Below are positions 10,919 through 21,563 of a stretch of 32,200 bases of DNA, in pieces. The stretch's first letter is position 1. Every line of letters begins with the position of its first letter. Where the stretch lies: the NCBI RefSeq assembly GCF_000003815.2, contig NW_023365796.1, positions 38,251-70,450 on the forward strand, written 5' to 3'. Both the position numbers and the translations under genes were made by a program. The notes beneath the pieces are model-generated. The model did no database searches, was not told the origin of the DNA, and saw nothing but the letters and a program-made list of their open reading frames with translations. This stretch comes from Branchiostoma floridae. Its lineage: Eukaryota; Chordata; Leptocardii; Amphioxiformes; Branchiostomatidae.

Positions 10919-11562
10919 GGTAGGGTGATGACTTAATAACGCGATTGTAACTTAGAGTTCAAGTTCCGGCCCAGCAAACTGGTATCATTCGAAAGGTACC
11001 TTAGTGAGGATTCGAAGAGTGAAAACCGCAAAATGTTCGGATACTTCCTTCTGGAGTTATTCTTGAGTATAGGCGCTCTGTTTAGGCGCAACCGCTGGCT
11101 ACTTTTTGGAAACACCGCCTGTCACGGCACTCGGTAGGGTAATGACCTAATAGCGCGACTGTAGCTTAGAGTTCAAGTTCCGGCCCGGCAAACTTGGTAT
11201 CATTCGAAAGGTCTCTTAGTGAGTATTCGAAGGGTGAAAACCGCAAAATGTTCGGATACTTCCGTCTCGAGTTATTCTTGAGTATAGGCGCTCTGTTTAG
11301 GCGCAACCGCTGGCTACTTTTTGGAAACACCGCCTGTCACGGCACCTGGTAGGGCGATGACCTAATAGCGCGTTTGCAGCTTAGAGTTCAAGTTTCGGCC
11401 CGGCAAACTTGGTATCATTCGAAAGGTCTCTTAGTGAGGATTCGAAGGGTGAAAACCGCAAAATGTTCGGAGTCTTCCTTCTGGAGTTATTCTTGAGTAT
11501 AGGCGCTCTGTTTAGGCCTAACCGCTGGCTACTTTTTGGAAACACCGCCTGTCACGGCACCT
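10919..11562 (+). repeat. Three-monomer block C, first copy
   Basis: Linked signs in order: AAAGGTACCTTAG with CCCAGC, then TTCCGTCTCGAG, then GCGCGTTTGCAGC with TTTCGG. The same series returns at 13506. GGTACCTTAG is at 10995 and 13583, 2588 bp apart; that is 12 monomers plus 8, the 8 coming mostly from the 222-bp unit at 12209. Confidence 0.85.
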
Positions 11563-12208
11563 GGTAGGGCGATGACTTGATAACGCGATTGTAGCTTAGA
11601 GTTCAAGTTTCGGCCCGGCAAACTTGGTACCATTCAAAAGGTCTCTTAGTGAGAATTCGGAGGGGTGAAAACCGCAAAATGTTCGGATACTTCCTTCTGG
11701 AATTATTCTTGAGTATAGGCGCTCTGTTTAGGCGCAACCGCTGGCTACTTTTTGGAAACACCGCCTGTCACGGCACCTGGTAGGGTGATGACTTGATAAC
11801 GCGATTGTAGCTTAGCGTTCAAGTTCCGGCCCGGCAAACTTGGTATCATTCGAAAGGTCTCTTAATGAGAATTCGAAGAATGAAAACCGCAAAATGTTCG
11901 GATACTTCCTTCTGGAGTTATTCTTGAGTATAGGCGCTCTGTTTAGGCGCAACCGCTGGCTACTTTTTGGAAACACCGCCTGTCACGGCACCTGGTAGGG
12001 CGATGACCTAATAGCGCGATTGTAGATTAGAGTTCAAGTTCCGGCCCGGCAAACTTGGTATCATTCGAAAGGTCTCTTAGTGAGAATTCGAAGGGTGAAA
12101 ACCGCAAAATGTTCGGATACTTCCTTCTGGAGTTATTCTTGAGTATAGGCGCTCTGTTTAGGCGCAACCGCTGGCTACTTTTTGGAAACACCGCCTGTCA
12201 CGGCACCT

Positions 12209-12430
12209 GGTAGGGTGATGACCTGTTAACGCGATTGTAGCTTAGAGTTCAAGTTCCGGCCCGGTCAGAACTTGGTATCCATTTATCCCCGTCACGGTCA
12301 CCCCAGTATTCGAAGGGTGAAAACCGCAAAATGTTCGGATACTTCCTTCTCGAGTTATTCTTGAGTATAGGCGCTCTGTTTAGGCGCAATCGCTGGCTAC
12401 TTTTTGGAAACACCGCCTGTCACAGCACCT
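12209..12430 (+). repeat. Disrupted 222-bp monomer
   Basis: Positions 12265-12305 replace the normal stretch between CCCGG and ATTCGAAGG. The rewritten part (TCAGAACTTGGTATCC, then about 25 bases of unrelated sequence) makes the monomer 7 bp too long. The novel piece contains GTCACGGTCACC, which resembles the monomer's own tail GTCACGGCACC with one extra T. It lies over 2 kb from any gap, so a contig-end error is less likely than elsewhere. Confidence 0.8.
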
Positions 12431-13505
12431 GGTAGGGTGATGACTTGATAACGCGATTGTAGCTTAGCGTTCAAGTTCCGGCCCGGCAAACTTGGTATCA
12501 TTCGAAAGGTCTCTTAGTGAGGATTCGAAGGGTGAAAACCGCAAAATGTTCGGATACTTCCTTCTGGAGTTATTCTTGAGTATAGGCGCTCTGTTTAGGC
12601 GCAACCGCTGGCTACTTTTTGGAAACACCGCCTGTCACGGCACCTGGTAGGGCGAGGACCTAATAGCGTGATTGTAGCTTAGAGTTCAAGTTCCGGCCCG
12701 GCAAACTTGGTATCATTCCAAAGGTCTCTTAGTGAGGATTCGAAGGGTGAAAACCGCAAAATGTTCGGATACTTCCTTCTGGAGTTATTCTTGAGTATAG
12801 GCGCTCTGTTTAGGCGCAATCGCTGGCTACTTTTTGGAAACACCGCCTGTCACAGCACTCGGTAGGGTAATTACCTAATAGCGCGACTGTAGCTTAGAGT
12901 TCAAGTTCCGGCCCGGCAAACTTGGTACCATTCAAAAGGTCTCTTAGTGACGATTCGAAGGGTGAAAACCGCAAAATGTTCGGATACTTCCTTCTGGAGT
13001 TATTCTTGAGTATAGGCGCTCTGTTTAGGCGCAACCGCTGGCTACTTTTTGGAAACACCGCCTGTCACGGCACCTGGTAGGGCGATGACCTAATAGCGCG
13101 ATTGTAGCTTAGAGTTCAAGTTCCGGCCCGGCAAACTTGGTATCATTCCAAAGGTCTCTTAGTGAGGATTCGAAGGGTGAAAACCGCAAAATGTTCGGAT
13201 ACTTCCTTCTGGAGTTATTCTTGAGTATAGGCGCTCTGTTTAGGCGCAACCGCTGGCTACTTTTTGGGAACACCGCCTGTCACGGCACCTGGTAGGGGGA
13301 TGACTTGTTAACGCGATTGTAGCTTAGCGTTCAAGTTCCGGCCCGGCAAACTTGGTATCATTCGAAAGGTGTCTTAGTGAGGATTCGAAGGGTGAAAACC
13401 GCAAAATGTTCGGATACTTCCTTCTGGAGTTATTCTTGAGTATAGGCGCTCTGTTTAGGCGCAACCGCTGGCTACTTTTTGGAAACACCGCCTGTCACGG
13501 CACTC

Positions 13506-14150
13506 GGTAGGGTGATGACTTAATAACGCGATTGTAACTTAGAGTTCAAGTTCCGGCCCAGCAAACTTGGTATCATTCGAAAGGTACCTTAGTGAGGATT
13601 CGAAGAGTGAAAACCGCAAAATGTTCGGATACTTCCTTCTGGAGTTATTCTTGAGTATAGGCGCTCTGTTTAGGCGCAACCGCTGGCTACTTTTTGGAAA
13701 CACCGCCTGTCACGGCACTCGGTAGGGTAATGACCTAATAGCGCGACTGTAGCTTAGAGTTCAAGTTCCGGCCCGGCAAACTTGGTATCATTCGAAAGGT
13801 CTCTTAGTGAGTATTCGAAGGGTGAAAACCGCAAAATGTTCGGATACTTCCGTCTCGAGTTATTCTTGAGTATAGGCGCTCTGTTTAGGCGCAACCGCTG
13901 GCTACTTTTTGGAAACACCGCCTGTCACGGCACCTGGTAGGGCGATGACCTAATAGCGCGTTTGCAGCTTAGAGTTCAAGTTTCGGCCCGGCAAACTTGG
14001 TATCATTCGAAAGGTCTCTTAGTGACGATTCGAAGGGTGAAAACCGCAAAATGTTCGGATACTTCCTTCTGGAAATATTCTTGAGTATAGGCGCTCTGTT
14101 TAGGCGCAACCGCTGGCTACTTTTTGGAAACACCGCCTGTCACGGCACCT
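13506..14150 (+). repeat. Three-monomer block C, second copy
   Basis: Matches block C at 10919 through the GCGCGTTTGCAGC sign in the third unit. It then diverges (GACGATTCG, CTGGAAATATTC and GGCGCAA instead of GGCCTAA), so the shared tract ends inside the third monomer. Confidence 0.82.
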
Positions 14151-16058
14151 GATAGGGCGATGACCAAATAGCTCGATTGTAGATTAGAGTTCAAGTTCCG
14201 GCCCGGCAAACTTGGTATCATTCGAAAGGTCTTTTAATGAGGATTCGAAGGGTGAAAACCGCAAAATGTTCGGATACTTCCTTCTGGAGTTATTCTTGAG
14301 TATAGGCGCTCTGTTTAGGCGCAACCGCTGGCTACTTTTTGGAAACACCGCCTGTCACGGCACCTGGTAGGGTGTTGACTTGTTAACGCGATTGTAGCTT
14401 AGCGTTCAAGTTCCGGCCCGGCAAACTTGGTACCATTCGAAAGGTCTCTTAGTGAGTATTCGAAGAGTGAAAACCGCAAAATGTTCGGATACTTCCTTCT
14501 GGAGTTATTCTTGAGTATAGGCGCTCTGTTTAGGCGCAACCGCTGGCTACTTTTTGGAAACACCGCCTGTCACGGCACCTGGTAGGGCGATGACCTAATA
14601 GCGCGACTGTAGCTTAGAGTTCAAGTTTCGGCCCGGCAAACTTGGTATTATTCCAAAGGTCTCTTAGTGAGGATTCGAAGGGTGAAAACCGCAAAATGTT
14701 CGGAGACTTCCTTCTGGAGTTATTCTTGAGTATAGGCGCTCTGTTTAGGCCTAACCGCTGGCTACTTTTTGGAAACACCGCCTGTCACGGCACCTGGTAG
14801 GGCGATGACTTGATAACGCGATTGTAGCTTAGCGTTCAAGTTCCGGCCCGGCAAACTTGGTACCATTCGAAAGGTGTCTTAGTGAGAATTCGAAGGGTGA
14901 AAACCGCAAAATGTTCGGATACTTCCTTCTGGAGTTATTCTTGAGTATAGGCGCTCTGTTTAGGCGCAACCGCTGGCTACTTTTTGGAAACACCGCCTGT
15001 CACGGCACTCGGTAGGGTGATGACTTAATAACGCGATTGTAACTTAGAGTTTAAGTTCCGGCCCGGCAAACGTGGTATCATTCGAAAGGTGTCTTAGTGA
15101 GGATTCGAAGGGTGAAAACCGCAAAATGTTCGGATACTTCCTTCTCGAGTTATTCTTGAGTATAGGCGCTCTGTTTAGGCGCAACCGCTGGCTACTTTTT
15201 GGAAACACCGCCTGTCACGGCACTCGGTAGGGTAATGACCTAATAGCGCGACTGTAGCTTAGAGTTCAAGTTCCGGCCCGGCAAACTTGGTACCATTCGA
15301 AAGGTCTCTTAGTGAGGATTCGAAGGGTGAAAACCGCAAAATGTTCGGATACTTCCTTCTCGAGTTATTCTTGAGTATAGGCGCTCTGCGTAGGCCTAAC
15401 CGCTGGCTGCTTTTTGGAAACACCGCCTGTCAAGGCACCTGGTAGGGCGACGACTTGATAACGCGATTGTAGCTTAGAGTTCAAGTTCCGGCCCGGCAAA
15501 CTTGGTACCATTCGAAAAGTCTCTTAGTGAGGATTCGAATTGTGAAAACCGCAAAATGTTCGGATACTTCCTTCTGGAGTTATTCTTGAGTATAGGCGCT
15601 CTGTTTAGGCGCAACCGCTGGCTACTTTTTGGAAACACCGCCTGTCACGGCACCTGATAGGGCGATGACCTAATAGCTCGATTGTAGATTAGAGTTCAAG
15701 TTCCGGCCCGGCAAACTTGGTATTATTCGAAAGGTGTCTTAGTGAGGATTCGAAGGGTGAAAACCGCAAAATGTTCGGATACTTCCTTCTGGAGTTATTC
15801 TTGAGTATAGGCGCTCTGTTTAGGCGCAACCGCTGGCTACTTTTTGGAAACACCGCCTGTCACGGCACCTGGTAGGGCGATGACTTGATAACGCGATTGT
15901 AGCTTAGAGTTCAAGTTCCGGCCCGGCAAACTTGGTACCATTCGAAAGGTCTCTTAGTGAGGATTCGAAGGGTGAAAACCGCAAAATGTTCAGATACTCC
16001 CTTCTGGAGTTATTCTTGAGTATAGGCGCTCTGTTTAGGCGCAACCGCTGGCTACTTT

Positions 16059-16158
16059 NNNNNNNNNNNNNNNNNNNNNNNNNNNNNNNNNNNNNNNNNN
16101 NNNNNNNNNNNNNNNNNNNNNNNNNNNNNNNNNNNNNNNNNNNNNNNNNNNNNNNNNN
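16059..16158. other. N gap, 100 bp, placeholder size
   Basis: Phase needs 97 bases, so the placeholder happens to be near the true value if no whole monomer is missing. Confidence 0.85.
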
Positions 16159-17043
16159 TTCGAAAGGTCTCTTAGTGAGGATCGAAGGGTGAAAACCGCA
16201 AAATGTCGGATACTTCCTTTTGGAGTTATCTTGAGTATAGGCGCTCTGTTTAGGCGCAACCGCTGGCTACTTTTTGGAAACACCGCCTGTCACGGCACCT
16301 GGTAGGGTGTTGACTTGTTAACGCGATTGTAGCTTAGCGTTCAAGTTCCGGCCCGGCAAACTTGGTACCATTCGAAAGGTCTCTTAGTGAGTATTCGAAG
16401 AGTGAAAACCGCAAAATGTTCGGATACTTCCTTCTGGAGTTATTCTTGAGTATAGGCGCTCTGTTTAGGCGCAACCGCTGGCTACTTTTTGGAAACACCG
16501 CCTGTCACGGCACCTGGTAGGGCGATGACCTAATAGCGCGACTGTAGCTTAGAGTTCAAGTTCCGGCCCGGCAAACTTGGTATCATTCCAAAGGTCTCTT
16601 AGTGAGGATTCGAAGGGTGAAAACCGCAAAATGTTCGGATTCTTCCTTCTGGAGTTATTCTTGAGTATAGGCGCTCTGTTTAGGCCTAACCGCTGGCTAC
16701 TTTTTGGAAACACCGCCTGTCACGGCACCTGGTAGGGCGATGACTTGATAACGCGATTGTAGCTTAGCGTTCAAGTTCCGGCCCGGCAAACTTGGTACCA
16801 TTCGAAAGGTGTCTTAGTGAGAATTCGAAGGGTGAAAATCGCAAAATGTTCGGATACTTCCTTCTGGAGTTATTCTTGAGTATAGGCGCTCTGTTTAGGC
16901 GCAACCGCTGGCTACTTTTTGGAAACACCGCCTGTCACGGCACTCGGTAGGGTGATGACTTAATAACGCGATTGTAACTTAGAGTTCAAGTTCCGGCCCG
17001 GCAAACTTGGTATCATTCGAAAGGTCTCTTAGTGAGGATTCGA
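16159..17043 (+). repeat. Satellite block 7, monomers at 16301, 16516, 16731, 16946
   Basis: The bases just after the gap (16180-16235) have three one-base losses relative to other copies, probably sequencing error. From 16301 the block forms the left part of the first higher-order copy. Confidence 0.93.
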
Positions 17044-17590
17044 NNNNNNNNNNNNNNNNNNNNNNNNNNNNNNNNNNNNNNNNNNNNNNNNNNNNNNNNN
17101 NNNNNNNNNNNNNNNNNNNNNNNNNNNNNNNNNNNNNNNNNNNNNNNNNNNNNNNNNNNNNNNNNNNNNNNNNNNNNNNNNNNNNNNNNNNNNNTAGAGT
17201 TCAAGTTCCGGCCCCGGCAAACTGGTACCATTCGAAAGGTCTCTTAGTGAGAATCCGAAGGGTGAAAACCGCAAAATGTTCAGATAATTCCTTTTGGAGT
17301 TATTCTTGAGTATAGGCGCTCTGTTTAGGCGCAACCGCTGGCTACTTTTTGGAAACACCGCCTGTCACGGCACCTGGTAGGGTGTTGACTTTTTAACGCG
17401 ATTGTAGCTTAGCGTTCAAGTTTCGGCCCGGCAAACTTGGTATCATTCGAAAGGTCTCTTAGTGAGTATTCGAAGGGTGAAAACCGCAAAATGTTCGGAT
17501 ACTTCCTTCTCGAGTTATTCTTGAGTATAGGCGCTCTGTTTAGGCGCAACCGCTGTCTACTTTTTGGAAACACCGCCTGTCACGGCACCT
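16301..17590 (+). repeat. Six-monomer higher-order repeat, copy 1
   Basis: Position 1 is a TGTTGACTTGTTAAC unit with GAGTATTCGAAGAG. Position 2 is a CGATGACCTAATAG, GCGCGACTG unit with GGCCTAA. Position 3 has GGTACC, GTGTCTT, GAGAATTCG and AAAATCGC. Position 4 has GTAACTTAGAG and a CTCGG start. Position 5 has GGTACC and TTCAGATA. Position 6 has a TGTTGAC start, TTTCGG and CCGCTGTC. This copy is 1290 bp including the 151-N gap. It differs from copies 2 and 4 at position 2 (GGTATCATTCC, TTCGGATTC). Confidence 0.8.
17044..17194. other. N gap, 151 bp, in monomer phase
   Basis: Position 98 to position 35 needs exactly 151 bases. It keeps higher-order copy 1 at 1290 bp. Confidence 0.88.
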
Positions 17591-18307
17591 GGTAGGGTGT
17601 TGACTTGTTAACGCGATTGTAGCTTAGCGTTCAAGTTCCGGCCCGGCAAACTTGGTATCATTCGAAAGGTCTCTTAGTGAGTATTCGAAGAGTGAAAACC
17701 GCAAAATGTTCGGATACTTCCTTCTGGAGTTATTCTTGAGTATAGGCGCTCTGTTTAGGCGCAACCGCTGGCTACTTTTTGGAAACACCGCCTGTCACGG
17801 CACCTGGTAGGGCGATGACCTAATAGCGCGACTGTAGCTTAGAGTTCAAGTTTCGGCCCGGCAAACTTGGTATTATTCCAAAGGTCTCTTAGTGAGGATT
17901 CGAAGGGTGAAAACCGCAAAATGTTCGGAGTCTTCCTTCTGGAGTTATTCTTGAGTATAGGCGCTCTGTTTAGGCCTAACCGCTGGCTACTTTTTGGAAA
18001 CACCGCCTGTCAAGGCACCTGGTAGGGCGATGACTTGATAACGCGATTGTAGCTTACCGTTCAAGTTCCGGCCCGGCAAACTTGGTACCATTCGAAAGGT
18101 GTCTTAGTGAGAATTCGAAGGGTGAAAATCGCAAAATGTTCGGATACTTCCTTTTGGAGTTATTCTTGAGTATAGGCGCTCTGTTTAGGCGCAACCGCTG
18201 GCTACTTTTTGGAAACACCGCCTGTCACGGCACTCGGTAGGGTGATGACTTAATAACGCGATTGTAACTTAGAGTTCAAGTTCCGGCCCAGCAAACTTGG
18301 TATCATT
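17195..18307 (+). repeat. Satellite block 8, monomers at 17376, 17591, 17806, 18021, 18236
   Basis: This block holds the end of higher-order copy 1 and the first four positions of copy 2. The monomer containing 17195 has two compensating one-base shifts (CCCCGG, AAACTGG). The unit at 17376 reads GACTTTTTAACG, a variant shared only with 20054. Confidence 0.93.
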
Positions 18308-18880
18308 NNNNNNNNNNNNNNNNNNNNNNNNNNNNNNNNNNNNNNNNNNNNNNNNNNNNNNNNNNNNNNNNNNNNNNNNNNNNNNNNNNNNNNNNNNNNN
18401 NNNNNNNNNNNNNNNNNNNNNNNNNNNNNNNNNNNNNNNNNNNNNNNNNNNNNNNNNNNNNNNNCTAATAGCGCGACTGTAGCTTAGAGTTCAAGTTCCG
18501 GCCCGGCAAACTTGGTACCATTCGAAAGGTCTCTTAGTGAGAATTCGAAGGGTGAAAACCGCAAAATGTTCAGATACTTCCTTCTGGAGTTATTCTTGAG
18601 TATAGGCGCTCTGTTTAGGCGCAACCGCTGGCTACTTTTTGGAAACACCGCCTGTCACGGCACCTGGTAGGGTGTTGACTTGTTAACGCGATTGTAGCTT
18701 AGCGTTCAAGTTTCGGCCCGGCAAACTTGGTATCATTCGAAAGGTGTCTTAGTGAGAATTCGAAGGGTGAAAACCGCAAAATGTTCGGATACTTCCTTCT
18801 GGAGTTATTCTTGAGTATAGGCGCTCTGTTTAGGCGCAACCGCTGTCTACTTTTTGGAAACACCGCCTGTCACGGCACCT
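17591..18880 (+). repeat. Six-monomer higher-order repeat, copy 2
   Basis: Exactly 1290 bp, counting the 157-N gap. Diagnostic signs fall at the same places as in copy 1: GGTATTATTCC at 17869, TTCGGAGTC in the same unit, AAAATCGC and CTTTTGGAG in 18021, CCCAGC in 18236, TTCAGATAC in the unit ending at 18665, and CCGCTGTC in 18666. Position 3 has the private TTACCGTTC. Confidence 0.83.
18308..18464. other. N gap, 157 bp, in monomer phase
   Basis: Position 72 to position 15 needs exactly 157 bases. It keeps higher-order copy 2 at 1290 bp. Confidence 0.88.
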
Positions 18881-19873
18881 GGTAGGGTGTTGACTTGTTA
18901 ACGCGATTGTAGCTTAGCGTTCAAGTTCCGGCCCGGCAAACTTGGTATCATTCGAAAGGTCTCTTAGTGAGTATTCGAAGAGTGAAAACCGCAAAATGTT
19001 CGGATACTTCCTTCTGGAGTTATTCTTGAGTATAGGCGCTCTGTTTAGGCGCAACCGCTGGCTACTTTTTGGAAACACCGCCTGTCACGGCACCTGGTAG
19101 GGCGATGACCTAATAGCGCGACTGTAGCTTAGAGTTCAAGTTTCGGCCCGGCAAACTTGGTATTATTCCAAAGGTCTCTTAGTGAGGATTCGAAGGGTGA
19201 AAACCGCAAAATGTTCGGAGTCTCCCTTCTGGAGTTATTCTTGAGTATAGGCGCTAACTTAGGCCTAACCGCTGGCTACTTTTTGGAAACACCGCCTGTC
19301 AAGGCACCTGGTAGGGCGATGACTTGATAACGCGATTGTAGCTTAGAGTTCAAGTTCCGGCCCGGCAAACTTGGTACCATTCAAAAGGTCTCTTAGTGAG
19401 AATTCGAAGGGTGAAAACCGCAAAATGTTCGGATACTTCCTTCTGGAATTATTCTTGAGTATAGGCGCTCTGTTTAGGCGCAACCGCTGGCTACTTTTTG
19501 GAAACACCGCCTGTCACGGCACCTGGTAGGGCGATGACCTAATAGCGCGATTGTAGATTAGAGTTCAAGTTCCGGCCCGGCAAACTTGGTATCATTCAAA
19601 AGGTCTCTTAGTGAGGATTCGAAGGGTGAAAACCGCAAAATGTTCGGATACTTCCTTCTGGAGTTATTCTTGAGTATAGGCGCTCTGTTTAGGCGCAACC
19701 GCTGGCTACTTTTTGGAAACACCGCCTGTCACGGCACTCGGTAGGGTGATGACCTAATAGCGCGACTGTAGCTTAGAGTTCAAGTTCCGGCCCGGCAAAC
19801 TTGGTATCATTCGAAAGGTCTCTTAGTGAGAATTCGAAGGGTGAAAACCGCAAAATGTTCGGATACTTCCTTC
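18465..19873 (+). repeat. Satellite block 9, monomers at 18666, 18881, 19096, 19310, 19525, 19740
   Basis: This block holds the last two positions of higher-order copy 2 and the first five of copy 3. The unit at 19096 is 214 bp because of GCGCTAACTTAGG, an alteration of an otherwise invariant stretch. The units at 19310, 19525 and 19740 do not match the types expected at positions 3-5. Confidence 0.93.
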
Positions 19874-20268
19874 NNNNNNNNNNNNNNNNNNNNNNNNNNN
19901 NNNNNNNNNNNNNNNNNNNNNNNNNNNNNNNNNNNNNNNNNNNNNNNNNNNNNNNNNNNNNNNNNNNNNNNNNGGAGTTATTCTTGAGTATAGGCGCTCT
20001 GTTTAGGCGCAACCGCTGGCTACTTTTGGGAAACACCGCCTGTCACGGCACCTGGTAGGGTGTTGACTTTTTAACGCGATTGTAGCTTAGCGTTCAAGTT
20101 TCGGCCCGGCAAACTTGGTATCATTCGAAAGGTCTCTTAGTGAGTATTCGAAGGGTGAAAACCGCAAAATGTTCGGATACTTCCTTCTCGAGTTATTCTT
20201 GAGTATAGGCGCTCTGTTTAGGCGCAACCGCTGTCTACTTTTTGGAAACACCGCCTGTCACGGCACCT
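18881..20268 (+). repeat. Six-monomer higher-order repeat, copy 3 (patched)
   Basis: Positions 1, 2 and 6 fit the unit: 18881, 19096 with GGTATTATT at 19159, and 20054 with GACTTTTTAACG, TTTCGG and CCGCTGTC. Positions 3 to 5 (19310, 19525, 19740) are of other types, the first two resembling 11563 and 11994. The apparent 1388-bp length is inflated by a 100-N gap that stands for one missing base in phase; corrected, the copy is close to 1289 bp. Confidence 0.75.
19874..19973. other. N gap, 100 bp, probably spurious
   Basis: The flanks CTTCCTTC and GGAGTTATTC would abut with a single missing T. Without the gap, higher-order copy 3 would have normal length, so little or nothing need be missing here. 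Confidence 0.85.
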
Positions 20269-21563
20269 GGTAGGGTGTTGACTTGTTAACGCGATTGTAG
20301 CTTAGCGTTCAAGTTCCGGCCCGGCAAACTTGGTATCATTCGAAAGGTCTCTTAGTGAGTATTCGAAGAGTGAAAACCGCAAAATGTTCGGATACTTCCT
20401 TCTGGAGTTATTCTTGAGTATAGGCGCTCTGTTTAGGCGCAACCGCTGGCTACTTTTTGGAAACACCGCCTGTCACGGCACCTGGTAGGGCGATGACCTA
20501 ATAGCGCGACTGTAGCTTAGAGTTCAAGTTTCGGCCCGGCAAACTTGGTATTATTCCAAAGGTCTCTTAGTGAGGATTCGAAGGGTGAAAACCGCAAAAT
20601 GTTCGGAGTCTTCCTTCTGGAGTTATTCTTGAGTATAGGCGCTCTGTTTAGGCCTAACCGCTGGCTACTTTTTGGAAACACCGCCTGTCAAGGCACCTGG
20701 TAGGGCGATGACTTGATAACGCGGTTGTAGCTTAGCGTTCAAGTTCCGGCCCGGCAAACTTGGTACCATTCGAAAGGTGTCTTAGTGAGAATTCGAAGGG
20801 TGAAAATCGCAAAATGTTCGGATACTTCCTTTTGGAGTTATTCTTGAGTATAGGCGCTCTGTTTAGGCGCAACCGCTGGCTACTTTTTGGAAACACCGCC
20901 TGTCACGGCACTCGGTAGGGTGATGACTTAATAACGCGATTGTAACTTAGAGTTCAAGTTCCGGCCCAGCAAACTTGGTATCATTCGAAAGGTACTTTAG
21001 TGAGGATTCGAAGAGTGAAAACCGCAAAATGTTCGGATACTTCCTTCTGGAGTTATTCTTGAGTATAGGCGCTCTGTTTAGGCGCAATCGCTGGCTACTT
21101 TTTGGAAACACCGCCTGTCACAGCACTCGGTAGGGTAATGACCTAATAGCGCGACTGTAGCTTAGAGTTCAAGTTCCGGCCCGGCAAACTTGGTACCATT
21201 CGAAAGGTCTCTTAGTGAGAATTCGAAGGGTGAAAACCGCAAAATGTTCAGATACTTCCTTCTGGAGTTATTCTTGAGTATAGGCGCTCTGTTTAGGCGC
21301 AACCGCTGGCTACTTTTTGGAAACACCGCCTGTCACGGCACCTGGTAGGGTGTTGACTTGTTAACGCGATTGTAGCTAGCGTTCAAGTTCGCCCCGGCAA
21401 ACTTGGTATCATTCGAAAGGTGTCTTAGTGAGGATTCGAAGGGTGAAAACCGCAAAATGTTCGGATACTTCCTTCTGGAGTTATTCTTGCAGTATCAGGC
21501 GCTCTGATCTCGTAGGCGCAACACGCTGGCTACTTTTTGGAAACACCGCCTGTCACGGCACTC
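20269..21563 (+). repeat. Six-monomer higher-order repeat, copy 4
   Basis: Ungapped, 1295 bp. Position 2 (20484-20698) reads identically to 17806-18020 and to 10489-10703. Position 3 has GCGGTTG, AAAATCGC and CTTTTGGAG. Position 4 has CCCAGC but a CACAGCACTC tail instead of CACGGCACTC. Position 6 (21344) lacks the TTTCGG and CCGCTGTC signs of the other copies and contains several indels. Confidence 0.8.
20484..20913 (+). repeat. Two-monomer block B, second copy (inside higher-order copy 4)
   Basis: Identical by eye to 10489-10918, including GCGGTTG, which I found in no other monomer. This ties the ordered domain to the less ordered block 6. Confidence 0.85.

Larger units (their letters stand above)
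10198..16058 (+). repeat. Satellite block 6, longest ungapped stretch (26 full monomers)
   Basis: Monomers start at 10274, 10489, 10704, 10919, 11133, 11348, 11563, 11779, 11994, 12209, 12431, 12646, 12861, 13076, 13291, 13506, 13721, 13936, 14151, 14366, 14581, 14796, 15011, 15226, 15441, 15656 and 15871 (cut). The orders at 10274-11132 and 14366-15225 resemble the six-monomer unit seen downstream, but no complete copy follows on. One monomer (12209) is disrupted. Confidence 0.94.
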
